In this document: piece after piece, positions 34,956-45,132 of the stretch
Layout: the number at the start of each line of letters is the position of its first letter
Numbering within the stretch: position 1 is the first letter of the stretch
From: Rehmannia glutinosa
Lineage: Eukaryota > Streptophyta > Magnoliopsida > Lamiales > Orobanchaceae
NCBI GenBank assembly: GCA_016081115.2
Contig: CM071931.1
Location: forward strand, 18,204,317-18,268,316
DNA: 64,000 bases
Direction: 5' to 3'
Program-made: the position numbers and the translations under genes
The notes under the pieces: generated by a model
Told to the model about the DNA's origin: nothing
The model's database searches: none
Seen by the model: only the letters and a program-made list of their open reading frames with translations

Positions 34956-35478
34956 GCAATCCTTACGGATCCCTCAAGACTCATTTCAAGGAGTAAAATG
35001 AAGGAATATTTCATAAGATCAAGGGTTCCTGCTGCGATCCTCATAGCTGATGCCCATTCATCAATGAGAACTTCTCGATTTTTAAAATCTGGGATATCCA
35101 GATTTAACATCAACCCATATGGATGTATCGGGTCGAGATGCGATCTTCTATAAGGCGTCTGATAAATATTTGGCCTTCTAGAAGGTTGTCGAGTTCCTGC
35201 AAGAGGTGGTCGAGCTCCTGTTCCTGTAAGTAGTTCATTCCCTGTGGTGAAATCTCCAACGTGATGCATTCTCTCGTCCTGGGTTCCATGATTTGAACCC
35301 GCACTTTCTGCAACATTGGGATTTACTGGTGGCGGTGGTGGAATTGGTCTACCTTGTGGGTCATAGGTAACCAAAGATGTTCCATCTCCTGTATTCATCT
35401 TTAAATCTACAATTTCTAATCATGCGAAGGACTCCGCAAGGTCATGTAGATCTTTAAGATTCATTTTCTCTATTTCCA
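34901..35478 (-). pseudogene. Capsid-protein N-terminal half, copy 1
   Basis: The frame opens at an ATG at 35478 (MEIEKMNLKDLHDLAESF) and is hit by an in-frame stop a few codons later. From 35398 a long open part contains LVTYDPQGRPIPPPPPVNP, a proline hinge, and the conserved DPIHPYGLMLNLDIPDF region. It breaks off at the internal deletion (about 34945). The same order is seen at 43869-43221 in the second copy. Capsid assignment rests on the zinc knuckle found downstream in that fuller copy. Confidence 0.55.
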
Positions 35479-36133
35479 TCACTTTTGACTTGTGACGGAT
35501 TTTCCTTTGATGGTAGCGATAAGCTTTTCATCATCTGTCATTTTTCGTATAACTTCGGTTAGTTTCCCTTTTTGGTGTAAATAGGGTACTGTTCCGAAAT
35601 TAATACGTTCCTTAGCTCCGGATGAACTTGGTCTGTCCTCCAGATTCTTGACTCGTTTCTGGATATCATGAAGGATTTCAAGAGTCTCCTTCTGATATTT
35701 CACCATCGTCTCCATATGGTTCTGGATTTGATGAACTTGTGCGGGTAGATGAATATGGCGGTTGCCATAATTCTGCACCGTCTTCTGGATCATTGATCTA
35801 AGATCTGTTTAGATCTTAGATGTATCTGGAAGTATCTCGTTCCATTCTAGTCTACCATCAGGAATCATGATTTTGATAGAAATTTCCATGAACTTCTTCC
35901 TGACGATTCATCAGATCGACATATAATATCTGGTTTATTGTGAGGAAACCCATATAATATGCCGCTTGTCTTAAGCAATGTCTCAAGGTATTCCTATCGG
36001 CTCCTGCACGTTCTCTTTCATCATATTGATTTTGCCAATATGATATCTTGTCTTGGTGATCTTGTGCGTACATCGTCAAAATTTGACGATAAGTCCTGTA
36101 AGATGTACATCTTGGATAATTGTCCAGATCCAT
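35479..36133 (-). pseudogene. Pararetroviral ORF1 (coiled-coil-like), copy 1
   Basis: The start ATGGATCTGGACAATTATCC at 36133 is conserved in the small element (16071) and the 8-kb copy (44504), so I prefer it to the upstream ATG at 36160. The first block (to 35858) includes RTYRQILTMYAQDHQDK and the second (35793-35479) HIHLPAQVHQIQNHMET and a charged coiled-coil-like stretch (EILHDIQKRVKNLEDRP). A stop or frameshift lies between them (about 35800-35858). The last codon overlaps the next start as TGATG, the arrangement used for reinitiation. The function of this ORF is unknown. Confidence 0.55.
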
Positions 36134-36212
36134 GTTCTCGGAGTAATTTCTCCTCACCAATTGTTAATTACATAAATATAATAAATTTAACTAAAAGTTC
36201 TTAATAAACCTA

Positions 36213-36225
36213 GGCTCTGATACCA
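36213..36225 (-). promoter_or_regulatory. Primer-binding site, pararetroviral copy 1
   Basis: The minus-strand sequence TGGTATCAGAGCC lies about 80 bp upstream of ORF1 and 260 bp inside the right inverted repeat. Caulimovirids prime minus-strand DNA from initiator tRNA-Met at this word. In an LTR element the LTR would end here; instead the sequence passes into the inverted repeat. Confidence 0.75.
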
Positions 36226-36494
36226 TTTTCGAGGATCGCAAGACTTGAGGAGTAAATGGAGAAAATACAATAAAATTTATCATCTATGTTGCAAAGTGCA
36301 ACAACTTTAAAGTCCAGAGAGTAACCTGCAAACCAACTTTCATAAAACCAGGGGTAAATCTGGAATTTTAATCAAAGTGCAAATTAAATTTTGTAAAGTT
36401 GAGGTTGCAAACTGTAACGTTTCAATGTTCGGATGGCAAAGTGTAAAAACCTTAATAGTTTGGGGTGTTAATAATTTTTATCCCTATTTTCTAA

Positions 36495-36824
36495 TCTATT
36501 AATGAAGTAGACTACTTACATACCCTGGAGGTGGAAATTCCATGTTCATAAATCTATTCTCGTGAACATCCAAATTATTTCCTCGCATCATCCTCGATAA
36601 CTTCTTCATTCCTTGTTTTGTAGATATTTTTGTTTTTATGGATCGACAAAAAACCAAAGTATCTTGCATCTATAGTAAATATATAAATTTGCAATAAAGT
36701 CATGATCAATCGTATATGTATAGATGCATGAAAATGTCTAAATGCCCACATGTTAGTAAAAAAGTCCGCAACTTTCATCATTTAAAGTTACGGCGTTAAT
36801 CCATTTTTTAGACAGCTCCTTATA
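36495..36824. other. Spacer between the two pararetroviral elements
   Basis: 330 bp lying outside both target duplications. On the minus strand a frame at about 36640-36510 reads MKKLSRMMRGNNLDVHENRF and then EFPPPG before a GGTATGTAAG donor-like site, so a host exon is possible, but I cannot name it. Confidence 0.25.
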
Positions 36825-37629
36825 TTTTCAAAAGAGATAATTATTTTTAACCACCTCAACTTTACCCCTTTTTACACTTCACAACCTAGACTTTTATTTT
36901 TAACCTTTTGCATCCTGAACTACGAAAATAATTACTCTTTGCAACTTTTGGACCATTTTGCCCCTAGGATTTTATTCTTTAATAACAATAGTTTTAGTTA
37001 TCTCTTTAAACTCTAATTTGTGGCAAATTGCTCCATAAGGATAAATATATTGCATTATACAATAATCAAAAGGTTTTCACTCCCTAATCAATTTGTTTTT
37101 CGGATTTTTCGAGAAATAAGAACCCGATTTTTCTCTCAGAATTTGTTTTGTTCGTGGCATTGTTACACCTACTTAGATCCATCTCTATTCGAGGTTTTAA
37201 ATGGATCATGTCGGTTTTCAAATTATAAACTCAACAAGACATACTTCTATCGGATCTTATTTCAAGTATTTATCCGTATACAAATTGGGTCTTTAGACTG
37301 AAAATGAAAATAGTCCATTACGACCATATCAGTGCCCAACATGCTTCCGTAAATTTAATAAATCCCTTAAAATTCATACCTCTTTTGACCGAAACAAAGA
37401 CCGGGTTAAGTGGTTCGCAACGCCACCATCGGAAAATTATTGCCCCATCGTTTGACGAATAGCTCCTCACTGCTTCAACCTCACCCTCGGGAAGATGATC
37501 CAAGTTATCCGATTCCTTCGAAATCGCTCAAAGACAAACCTTGGTTCGTTTCCTACTCCAAGGCGTAAAAGTAATTCTTCAAAGGGAATTAATCAATAGT
37601 ACATCATGAACACATGTTGAACAAACAGC

Positions 37630-37650
37630 CTTTATTTTATTAAGAACTTA
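37630..37650 (-). terminator. Possible polyadenylation signal, copy 2
   Basis: The minus strand reads TTCTTAATAAAATAAAGGC, the same as in the shorter copy, downstream of the TAV-like ORF. Confidence 0.35.
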
Positions 37651-37919
37651 AAGAAAAATTTATTACATTAGTAATCTCCTTTTGGGAGGAGAATACTGGT
37701 TTAGCCTCTCATAGCTGAGGCTTGCACTCGTAAATACATAAAACTTAAAACTAAAACACTCAAAATATTACAAATTTTTCACTCAGATTTTATTGTAAGA
37801 AAACTAAGGAAAATGTTCGATGTCCTCAGCTTCCTTCAAATCCTGCAATTTATAGAGGTAAGTCCGGACTTGAAATTCGGACTTCAAATCTTGTTTAGAT
37901 GTAAGACGTCACTGCTTAC

Positions 37920-39308
37920 GTCATACCCCTGAATTATTACTCGCCAGCTGTCTTCCTTCTCTTTCCGCGACTCGGCCATCATGTAATGGTTGTTTCGAAA
38001 TCTTTTTTAAAAATTGGTCGTGGTCCCCGAGGAAAACGCGTCTTGTGAGCTGGGCCCTTATCCTTTCCAGCTGTATGGTCTTGTCGGTCGGGTTTGGGTC
38101 GGAAACCTTTCCCAAACTCGGGTTCCTTCTGTTCGGGGCATGCTTGACAGATCCGATCTATCCAACGGCCAACATGCGCCATGTTCTGAGAATTCCTAGG
38201 TAAGTTTCTTTGCTCGCCGGAATCTTGTTTTCCCAGAGAATTCTCCTTTTGGTTTCAAGAGTTCCTCCGCAAATCCTGTGGTTGATCCACCATCGAATTC
38301 AAAAGGAAAGATCCATTCGCCGAATTACTGAAGAACTTAAATGGATATTTGACTTTGTCCATTTCGATTAGACAAACCCAAAAACCCCATGCTCGCCTGG
38401 TAGAAGCTTCGTCTTCGAAAAATGCTCCTACTAACATCCGGTCCTTCTTCCTGAAGCCGCTTTAATGTATTTTAAAGCATTTCCATCCGGTCTTCTTAGC
38501 TTGATGAAATGAAAAGCTTCATTAAAGCCTTTCTTTCTTCAGTTCGAGCCGCACCGATAAAATACAGTTCAAAATATCCCCTCGCCAAATGTGGATTATT
38601 GGCCCATGTCTCAAATCGCTTCCCCAATCCATTTCGGTAATTTTGAAATTTCGGGAATCCTCCGGTGACACGGTATAGATTGAAGCTAAAGCTCCAAAAG
38701 TATACCATTCTCGTTTCATTTGGATGACTTCCTGGTTTCATCCAAACTCGGGATACTTTCCGAGATATCAACCATTGTTTTTTCCGGTTAATACCTTGTC
38801 TTGTAACTAGTTTCTCCCATTGACGATATACCTGCGCATAGGAGAAATCTTATTCTCGTCGCTTGAACCTTAGATTTGCCTGTCTGTGGCCTATGATTCA
38901 ACTCTCCCTCTTTTACCCCAGGAGTCTTTGGGTTGACTTGAAGACTCGGGTTGTGACACCTGGAGCTTCAACATTCGTTCGGTTTGTACACCTCGGGATG
39001 CATCACCGCAACACTTGTGATTATGGTACTTGAATCCATAACCTGCGGGTTAGAGCCCCGTACTCTCTCGGCCCCTTTTTGCACCGTAGGAGATGCGGCT
39101 GGAAGAGAGGCCTTGCAGCCGCTAAGAACAATTGTCCTTGAGCGAACCGGCATGCTCGTATTTGACTAGAAACGGATTTACGTCACTGTTCAAGTCGCCC
39201 AAGAACTTCGCATTGAGACATAACGTCCCAAAATCTCGTTCTAGACTCTCCAGGTTTTCCCCGAGATGTCTTACTCGTTTAAGGACTTCGTCGAACGCGT
39301 CCTTCCAT
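37920..39308 (-). pseudogene. TAV-like ORF, copy 2
   Basis: The start at 39308 corresponds to 34478 of the other copy. Recognisable blocks: RKVSRVWMKPGS (about 38765), WAFGALASIYT-like sequence (38719-38640), ASTRRAWGFWVCLIEMDKV (about 38400) and, near 38180, an H-x-GRW..IC..C end. The blocks lie in different frames, with many small indels. Same role as inferred for copy 1; inactive. Confidence 0.55.
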
Positions 39309-39319
39309 CTCGTGTCAAG

Positions 39320-39785
39320 AAATCTGCAAGAATATTTTCATGAGATTTTATAATGACAATATCATAATCATAATATTGACATTCACTTGCCATCTAAGTA
39401 ATCGAGCCTTTTCTCGGTTTTGATTCAATTTTGTTTTTCGAAAAGCCTTGACACTTGAATTATCAATTTTTAACGTAAACTTTTTAGCCAAAAAAAATAG
39501 AGGCAATTTTTTAAAAGCCTTTACGATCGCAAAGAATTCTTTCTCGTTAATATGCCACCGAAGTTGCTTCACTAGGGGTGAATAAACCACTGCAGATCTG
39601 CATGGCACTTCCTCGTTTGGTGTGACTTTCGTAAGAACCGCCGCCCACCAATCATCACCGCATCCGTGGTATGCGTAACCAATTCGTCCTCGTCTTGGGA
39701 ATTGCAAGCTTTGGAAGCTTTTTACAAACTTCTTTAAGTTGCTTAATTCCTTTTTGATGTTCATCTTCCCATTTGAATACTGCAT
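39320..39785 (-). pseudogene. RNase H domain, pararetroviral copy 2
   Basis: Open from 39785 to 39348. Visible elements include DDWWAAVLTK, HINEKEFFAIVKAFKKLPLF and KFTLKIDNSSVKAF, the wording of caulimovirid RNase H, which degrades the RNA template during reverse transcription. The end continues in another frame to about 39320, before the TAV-like start. It directly follows the RT frame with a short disrupted linker. Confidence 0.75.
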
Positions 39786-39789
39786 CTTT

Positions 39790-40540
39790 TTTAAGTAATG
39801 GGCTAAACACCTTCCTGTAGTATGCTAGATTGTTAATAAACATCTTCCAAATGTTTGAGATGCTCCTTCATGTTCTTTGATGCGATTAGAATGTCGTCGA
39901 TATATACGAACATGAAACTGAAATAATCTTTGAAAAGATTATCCATCTTTCTTTGATATATCTGGGGTGCGTTAGCCAATCTCATAGGCATCACGTTCCA
40001 AATATAATGTCCTTGTGGTGTGGAGAAAGCTGTAAATTTCTTGCTTTCTTCATCCATCTTAATCTGGTAAAATCCAGACTTGCAATCGAACTTTGAGAAT
40101 ATCTTGGCACCTTTGATGCAATTAACCAGATGTTCTCTGCTTGGGATATAGTATCCGTCGAACTCCAAAATGTCATTAATTCCCTTGTAATTAATAACAA
40201 GTCTTGGCTTTCCTCTTTTGATTTCTCCATGGTTTCGACTAAGAACCCTGGATCATCGTATGGAGAAACTCCTGGTGAAATTAACTTAAGGTCAAGATGT
40301 TCCTTAAGTATCTTACTCGCATATCCTCTCGATTCGCCGGTTCATAAGGATTGGTTTGAATCTTACGAACTCGTACTCCTTTCCAGGTTTAACCTTTAAG
40401 GAAGCTTTAAGCTCGTTCTTATCCCACCAAGCCAAAGGATCTTCATTGTAATTCCTTTGGATCTTCTTCTTGAGATCCTCGAGTGATATTTGTTCCTCTA
40501 TGGTTACATCACTCTGTGGATTCTCCATTAGACTCATCCA
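39790..40540 (-). pseudogene. Reverse transcriptase domain, pararetroviral copy 2
   Basis: The frame 40168-39833 holds the RT core: HLVNCIKGAKIFSKFDCKSG, FSTPQGHYIWNVMP, LANAPQIYQRKMD and the catalytic YIDDILIAS. The N-terminal part (40537-40313) includes the lead-in SLKVKPGKEYEFVRFKPI. The two are out of frame with each other. Caulimovirid RT copies the pregenomic RNA into virion DNA. The retained Y-x-D-D motif shows the gene was once active; the frameshifts make it inactive now. Confidence 0.8.
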
Positions 40541-40990
40541 TAATTCGCAATGGCTTCCGAGTGACTCGTTCTTCTCCTTGTACTGAATGAATACAAGTTA
40601 TTATCCCATATCTTCCGATCCTTCGGATGGAACCAAATTGTCTATAGGATAATAAAGCTTCACCAAATTTCCTTCGATCCGCCATTTTTGGATTGCGAAG
40701 TTTGGCTTCATCACCACGCTTTGCTGCGAAAATTAATGGGCATTTTTCGTAAAATGCTTCCCATGATCTCTGGACAATAATCTTATGATCACATAAGGTT
40801 GTGAAAATAAGTCTTCTTGTCTCGTTCTCTTGTGTGAACCGCTTGAATGTTTGTAGGAAATTATTTCCCAAAAAATATCTCGCACCGTATCATGGAAATA
40901 GATTGGTGGCGTCTTTACTTTGTACCATGGGTCTTTGCCCGCTCCTCCGATCATTATTTACTCGCTTTTTTAATTCCTGTTAAGAATAAG
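40541..40990 (-). pseudogene. Aspartic protease region, pararetroviral copy 2
   Basis: Around 40900 the minus strand reads PPIYFHDT in one frame and then continues only in another (LGNNFLQTFKRF), so a frameshift falls inside the D-T-G active-site triplet. The following sequence to about 40550 is open in the second frame (40871-40509) and leads into RT. This protease would process the viral polyprotein. Assignment rests on the position before RT and the D-T word. Confidence 0.5.
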
Positions 40991-41039
40991 AATTCTTTTT
41001 GAGAAATCTCTTCCTGTAATAGCTGGTAAATCTTCTCCA

Positions 41040-42400
41040 ATTTCTTTAGGAAAAACATCCGGCTTTGCGTACATATCCCAAAGACTGAATCAATATAGGC
41101 GGCGAAATACTCGGCCTTGTATTGACATATAACATTCCAATAGAAATGTATATGGAGAATGGACTAGTGGTCATCTCGATTCTATATCTTTTATTAGCCA
41201 CTGTGAACTCCATTCCGTCTTGTAATCTTTCCCGAGGTTTATGTTCCTCAAGAAATTCAATTCCCGATATCAATTGTTTCAGGATCTTTCCCCGCAACTC
41301 CCCGTGATAGTAAGCTCAATTTCTCCTATCTTCAGGCTTCCTTGATACCTTCCAACTATTGGTTGTTGGAGATAATATAGAACATCACAAGGAAAAATGT
41401 TATCTTTTTGAGTGATGTCGAATATTACTTCAACCTCTCGCCATCATTCGGACATTTCAGCTCTCCACCTGCTTTTTTAAAAACATCGGGGATGCGCTTT
41501 GGTCGTACTTGGTCTCTTTTCTTCCCAATGGCCGCTACTCACCATTCTATCTTGGCGAAAGACATCCTTCTAGGCTCAACTCGAGACTCCGACTTTTGTT
41601 GAAGACTGGTTGATCTGAATTATCATATCAATCTCCTTAATAGTTGGAGATTCAATGATTTCTGGTAACACCACCACTGGCAAAGTCCTCAAAGATTCTT
41701 GGGACTTCAATAAATTCCTTTCTCTAGAATACTTCGAATGATGGGTATTCGAGAGAGCATAGGAAATCTTGTATGTGATCGAGTAAGGCCTGTTTCCTTC
41801 TTTCATCAAATCGACCTTTTTGAAATCTTGATGAAGGGTTAGGACTCTCTTCAAGTCTCGATCTCCCAAATTGTATGCAATTCTAGGATAGACATTAAAT
41901 GCCAATTTCCCGCATACAAATTTCAGAACCGCTCCAAGGCATGAATCCTTGAGATGCGAGATTCGCTTGTCAAAGATAGCAAGATTGAGAGAGGCGAATC
42001 TATTCCTTCTTTAAATGTTGCTTTAATAATTACTCTTATGGCTCCGATATGAATCCATGAGAGTGTATTTGCAACTTCTTTTAACTTTGCTTTTGATCTC
42101 TTGTATTTCTCTAATAGGGACCAATCGCATCTCGATCAGTTACTGGTAAACTCCATCGAATGGCAAGTTCTCCGATTGTTACCCCGTGAATAATTTGGTG
42201 TTTTCTGTTACTAAACCCAATCTTATCCAATGCTTTTTCCATAGCTCCAATTGTAAATCCATCATAGATTTGAAGCTTTGGATCTTCCTTCATAATTCTC
42301 ATAAGAGTCTTATGAGACACCGTAGTGTGAGAGAGAATCCCGACATATCCTCCCCGACCGTTTGTTGAAGAATTTCTTCTTCACTCGATTCTCGAATCGG
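41040..42400 (-). pseudogene. Movement protein (30K family), pararetroviral copy 2
   Basis: A block at 42320-42111 (RIMKEDPKLQIYDGFTIG) precedes the core. The 41905-41576 frame then contains KLAFNVYPRIAYNLGDRDL and NRPYSITYKISYALSNTHHS, the conserved 30K-type core of caulimovirid movement proteins, which enlarge plasmodesmata for cell-to-cell spread. A C-terminal block lies at 41297-41046. Frames are broken near 42110, 41950 and 41400. It follows the capsid region, a capsid-then-movement-protein order that helps place the virus lineage. Confidence 0.7.
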
Positions 42401-42402
42401 AT

Positions 42403-43869
42403 TCACTTCCATCCTCGAGAATAGATCTCTTCTTCATAGATGCTTTCATCCGAGGGAATATCCTCAAATTGATACACCGTATTAAATCCTCGATAATAGA
42501 CAAACCTTCTTCGATTTACGTGTGGCCTCGAACCGTCGACTCCTCGTTTTTGATTGTCCGGGCAATCCGTTGAGATATGCCCTCTTGCTCGCATGTCCAA
42601 AAGAATTACAATCTTTGAAACTTTCATTAGCTCGTGTGAGCACGCCCGAAAGTTCTTCTCCCGGATTTCTCGCTGTACTTGCTTGATTAGAACCTTTGAT
42701 GATGAAGCTCTACTCCCGCTAGGTCTTTGGTCTTTGTCCCGATTTATAACTTCGGGCTTTTTGTTTTGACTTAACCTTCTAGGTCTCCATGAAGACCTTC
42801 TTCTTTTTTGTTGCTTCCTCGGTATGGATGGCTTCTCTCCTTCTTCTTCTTGTGCCGTCTTGGTTGACCTCCCACAACCTGTTGGGATATCATTATCCAC
42901 GCAACATAGAGGAACCGCTTTGTTAATTCCTCTTAATCTCTTGTAATTCACTGTGCAGAGTCGCTTGATAGCACCATTCGAGATAACTTGCCTTTAGGAA
43001 AGACATTTTTCTCGCCACGCTTTCTCTCTTGACTCCACCCTTGTATTCCCCGATAAGAATTTCTCTCCAGGGACTCGGGATCTTGGCAAAGAATAGTGCC
43101 TTCTTTTTCTTCAATCTTGATTTCCACCTATATTCGGTGAACAACTTGATATATTCGTCAATATGACAAATATCCAAAGAACTCAAGGCTATAAAGGGCT
43201 TGTTTATATTTCTTTCTTTTTCATCCTCTAATCCTCGAAATAACCCGTGCCGATGAATTGGATTTTGAATAGTTTTGCCATACCATCGACAATTCCTTTA
43301 AGTGATTCCCCGATGTGACCGAACTTTTCGTACTAGCATCGGTCATATCCCCTGCAATCTTCACCGATCCTTCAAGACTCATTTCAAGGAGTAAAATGAA
43401 TGAATCCTTTGTAAGATCGAGGGTTCTGCTTGAAATTCTCATAGTCAAGCCCATTCATCAATGAGAACTTCTCTGCTTTTAAAATCAGGATGTCCAGTTT
43501 TAACATCAACCCATACGGATGTATTGGGTCGAGTGCGATCTTCCATAAGGCGTCGATAAACATTCGGCCTTCCGATAGGTTGTCCGTTCCCGCAAGAGGT
43601 TTCGACCCCCCCCGAAAGTGGATCACTCCCGATCGTGAAATCCCGGCATGTGGCATCCTCTCGTCCCGAGCTCCATAATGTGAACCCGTACTTTCTTCGA
43701 CGTTAGGATTAACTGGTGGCGGTGGTGGAGGAATTGGTCTACCTTGTGGGTCATAGGTAACCAAAGCTGATTCTTCACCTGCGTTCATCTTTAAGTCTAC
43801 AATACCTAATCCTGCGAAGGATTCTGCCAGTTCATGTAGATCTTTAAGATTCATCTTTTCAATATCCAT
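42403..43869 (-). pseudogene. Capsid protein, pararetroviral copy 2
   Basis: Starts at about 43869 (MDIEKMNLKDLHELAESFAG). The N-terminal part has RPIPPPPPPVNP and HPYGLMLKLDI; the middle block (43186-42923) is lysine-rich. The C-terminal block (42951-42403) has a strongly basic stretch RKQQKRRRSSWRPRR and a zinc-knuckle end RGHISTDCPDN, then an acidic tail (EDIPSDESIYEEEIY). A basic, zinc-finger capsid with an acidic end is standard for caulimovirids. Three frames are used, so it is broken. Confidence 0.7.
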
Positions 43870-44504
43870 CTTTTTTAATTTTTGATGGATTTTCCTTTGA
43901 TCAGGGCAATAAGCTTTTCCTCATCTGTCATCTTTCGTATAACTTCGGTTGGTTTCCCTTTTTGGTGTAAATAGGGTACCGTCCCAAAATCAATACGTTT
44001 CCTTCCTCCGGATGAACTCGGCCTGTCCTCCAGGTTCTTGACTCGTTTCTGAATATCATGAAGGAGTTCAAGAGTTTCTTCGATATTTCACCATCGTCTC
44101 CATCCGTTCGGATCCGATGAACTTGTCTTTGGTAGATGAATATGGCGGTTGCCATAATTACGCACCGTCTTCGATTTCTCTAAGATCTTCGGAGATCTTA
44201 GATTTGTCTGAAGTATCTCGTTCCACTCGGTACTCCATCGAATCATTGTTCGATGGGAATTTTCATGAACCGTTTCTTGAAGGTTCATCAAATGAACATA
44301 TAGTGCAGTTAAGCATCCAAATCGCCTATAATATTCTCGCTCGCATTTTGCATTGCCTTAAGGTTTCCCGTCGGCTCTGCCTGTTCCTTTTCTTCATGTT
44401 GGTATTCCCAATATGAAACCTGGTCAAGTGTTCTTGTGCATACATCGTCAATATTTGACGATATGTCCTGTAAGGGTACATCTCGGACATCGGTCCGGAT
44501 CCAT
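43870..44504 (-). pseudogene. Pararetroviral ORF1, copy 2
   Basis: The start at 44504 lies in the conserved ATGGATCCGGACC context. Remnants include NLQETVHENSHR (about 44290) and YGNRHIHLPK (about 44155), followed by the segment matching 35793-35479 of copy 1. Several small indels break it. It sits between the PBS and the capsid ORF. Confidence 0.5.
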
Positions 44505-44583
44505 AATCTCGGAGTAATTTCTCCTCACCAATTGTTAATTACATAAATATAATAAATTTAACTAAAAGTTCTTAATAAACCAA

Positions 44584-44596
44584 GGCTCTGATACCA
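44584..44596 (-). promoter_or_regulatory. Primer-binding site, pararetroviral copy 2
   Basis: Minus-strand TGGTATCAGAGCC, identical to that of copy 1 and in the same position relative to ORF1 and the inverted repeat (about 255 bp from the element end). Confidence 0.75.
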
Positions 44597-45132
44597 TTTT
44601 CGAGGATCGCAAGACCTTTGGGAGTAATCAAAGAAAATGCAATGAAATTTATCGTCCAGGTTGCAAAGTGTAACAACTTTAAAGTTTAGAGTGTAAACTA
44701 CAAACCAACTTTCCTGAAACCAGGGGTAAAACCGGAATTTTATGCAAAGTGTACAATTTTGTAAAGTTTAGGTTGCAATCAGTAACTTTTCAAAGTTCGG
44801 GTTGCAAAGTGTAAAAACCCGTATAGTTTGGGTTGATTAAAAACGTTATCCCTTTTCAAAACATCATGCATTGCTTTTTGAGTGCACAGTCTTATCATGT
44901 TGTTGGTCTGAGATAAGTATATAATATAACAGATAATATCTATATATACACTATCAACTATTACTTTTCATCTAAAATTAAAAGTCTATATTAATGAATT
45001 GTTAATTTGTTAGTATTTGGTAACTCCTTGTTTTTTTTTTTTTAACAACCCATCCAGCTGATGATCAACTACTCATGAGTCATGAGGGATGGTAATGGTC
45101 GAGAAAATAAATGATCAACTTTTAATGAGGTA

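Larger units (their letters stand above)
31822..36484 (-). mobile_element. TIR-flanked endogenous pararetrovirus, 4.66-kb deleted copy
   Basis: The ends are inverted repeats: left GAGATAATTATTTTTAACCA and right (reverse complement) GGGATAAAAATTATTAACAC. Both run on through ACTTT..CCC, TTTTTACACTT and GCAACC..GAACTTT units. Flanking both sides is TATTTTCTAA (31812-31821 and 36485-36494), a perfect 10-bp direct repeat. On the minus strand the interior holds the primer-binding site, ORF1, the N-terminal half of the capsid, then RNase H and a TAV-like ORF. Most of the capsid, movement protein, protease and RT are deleted. Direct repeats of 9-10 bp with long inverted repeats are the mark of Mutator-type transposition; caulimovirids themselves have neither feature and no integrase. 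Confidence 0.85.
36834..44852 (-). mobile_element. TIR-flanked endogenous pararetrovirus, 8.0-kb near-complete copy
   Basis: The ends GAGATAATTATTTTTAACCA (left) and GGGATAACGTTTTTAATCAA (right, reverse complement) are inverted repeats over roughly 200 bp, made of TACACTTTGCAACCTGAACTTT-like units. A perfect 9-bp repeat TTTTCAAAA flanks the unit (36825-36833 and 44853-44861). On the minus strand it carries PBS, ORF1, capsid, movement protein, protease, RT, RNase H and a TAV-like ORF. Capsid before movement protein, with a small first ORF and a separate last ORF, is the arrangement known for cavemo-/solendoviruses rather than badna- or caulimoviruses. All ORFs are broken by frequent one- or two-base changes. 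Confidence 0.85.

Noticed and set aside
31822..44852. The two pararetroviral copies as a simple tandem array or as one virus flanked by LTRs
   Set aside because: Each copy has its own inverted ends and its own, different, target duplication, with 330 bp of unrelated DNA between them, and the terminal repeats are inverted, not direct.
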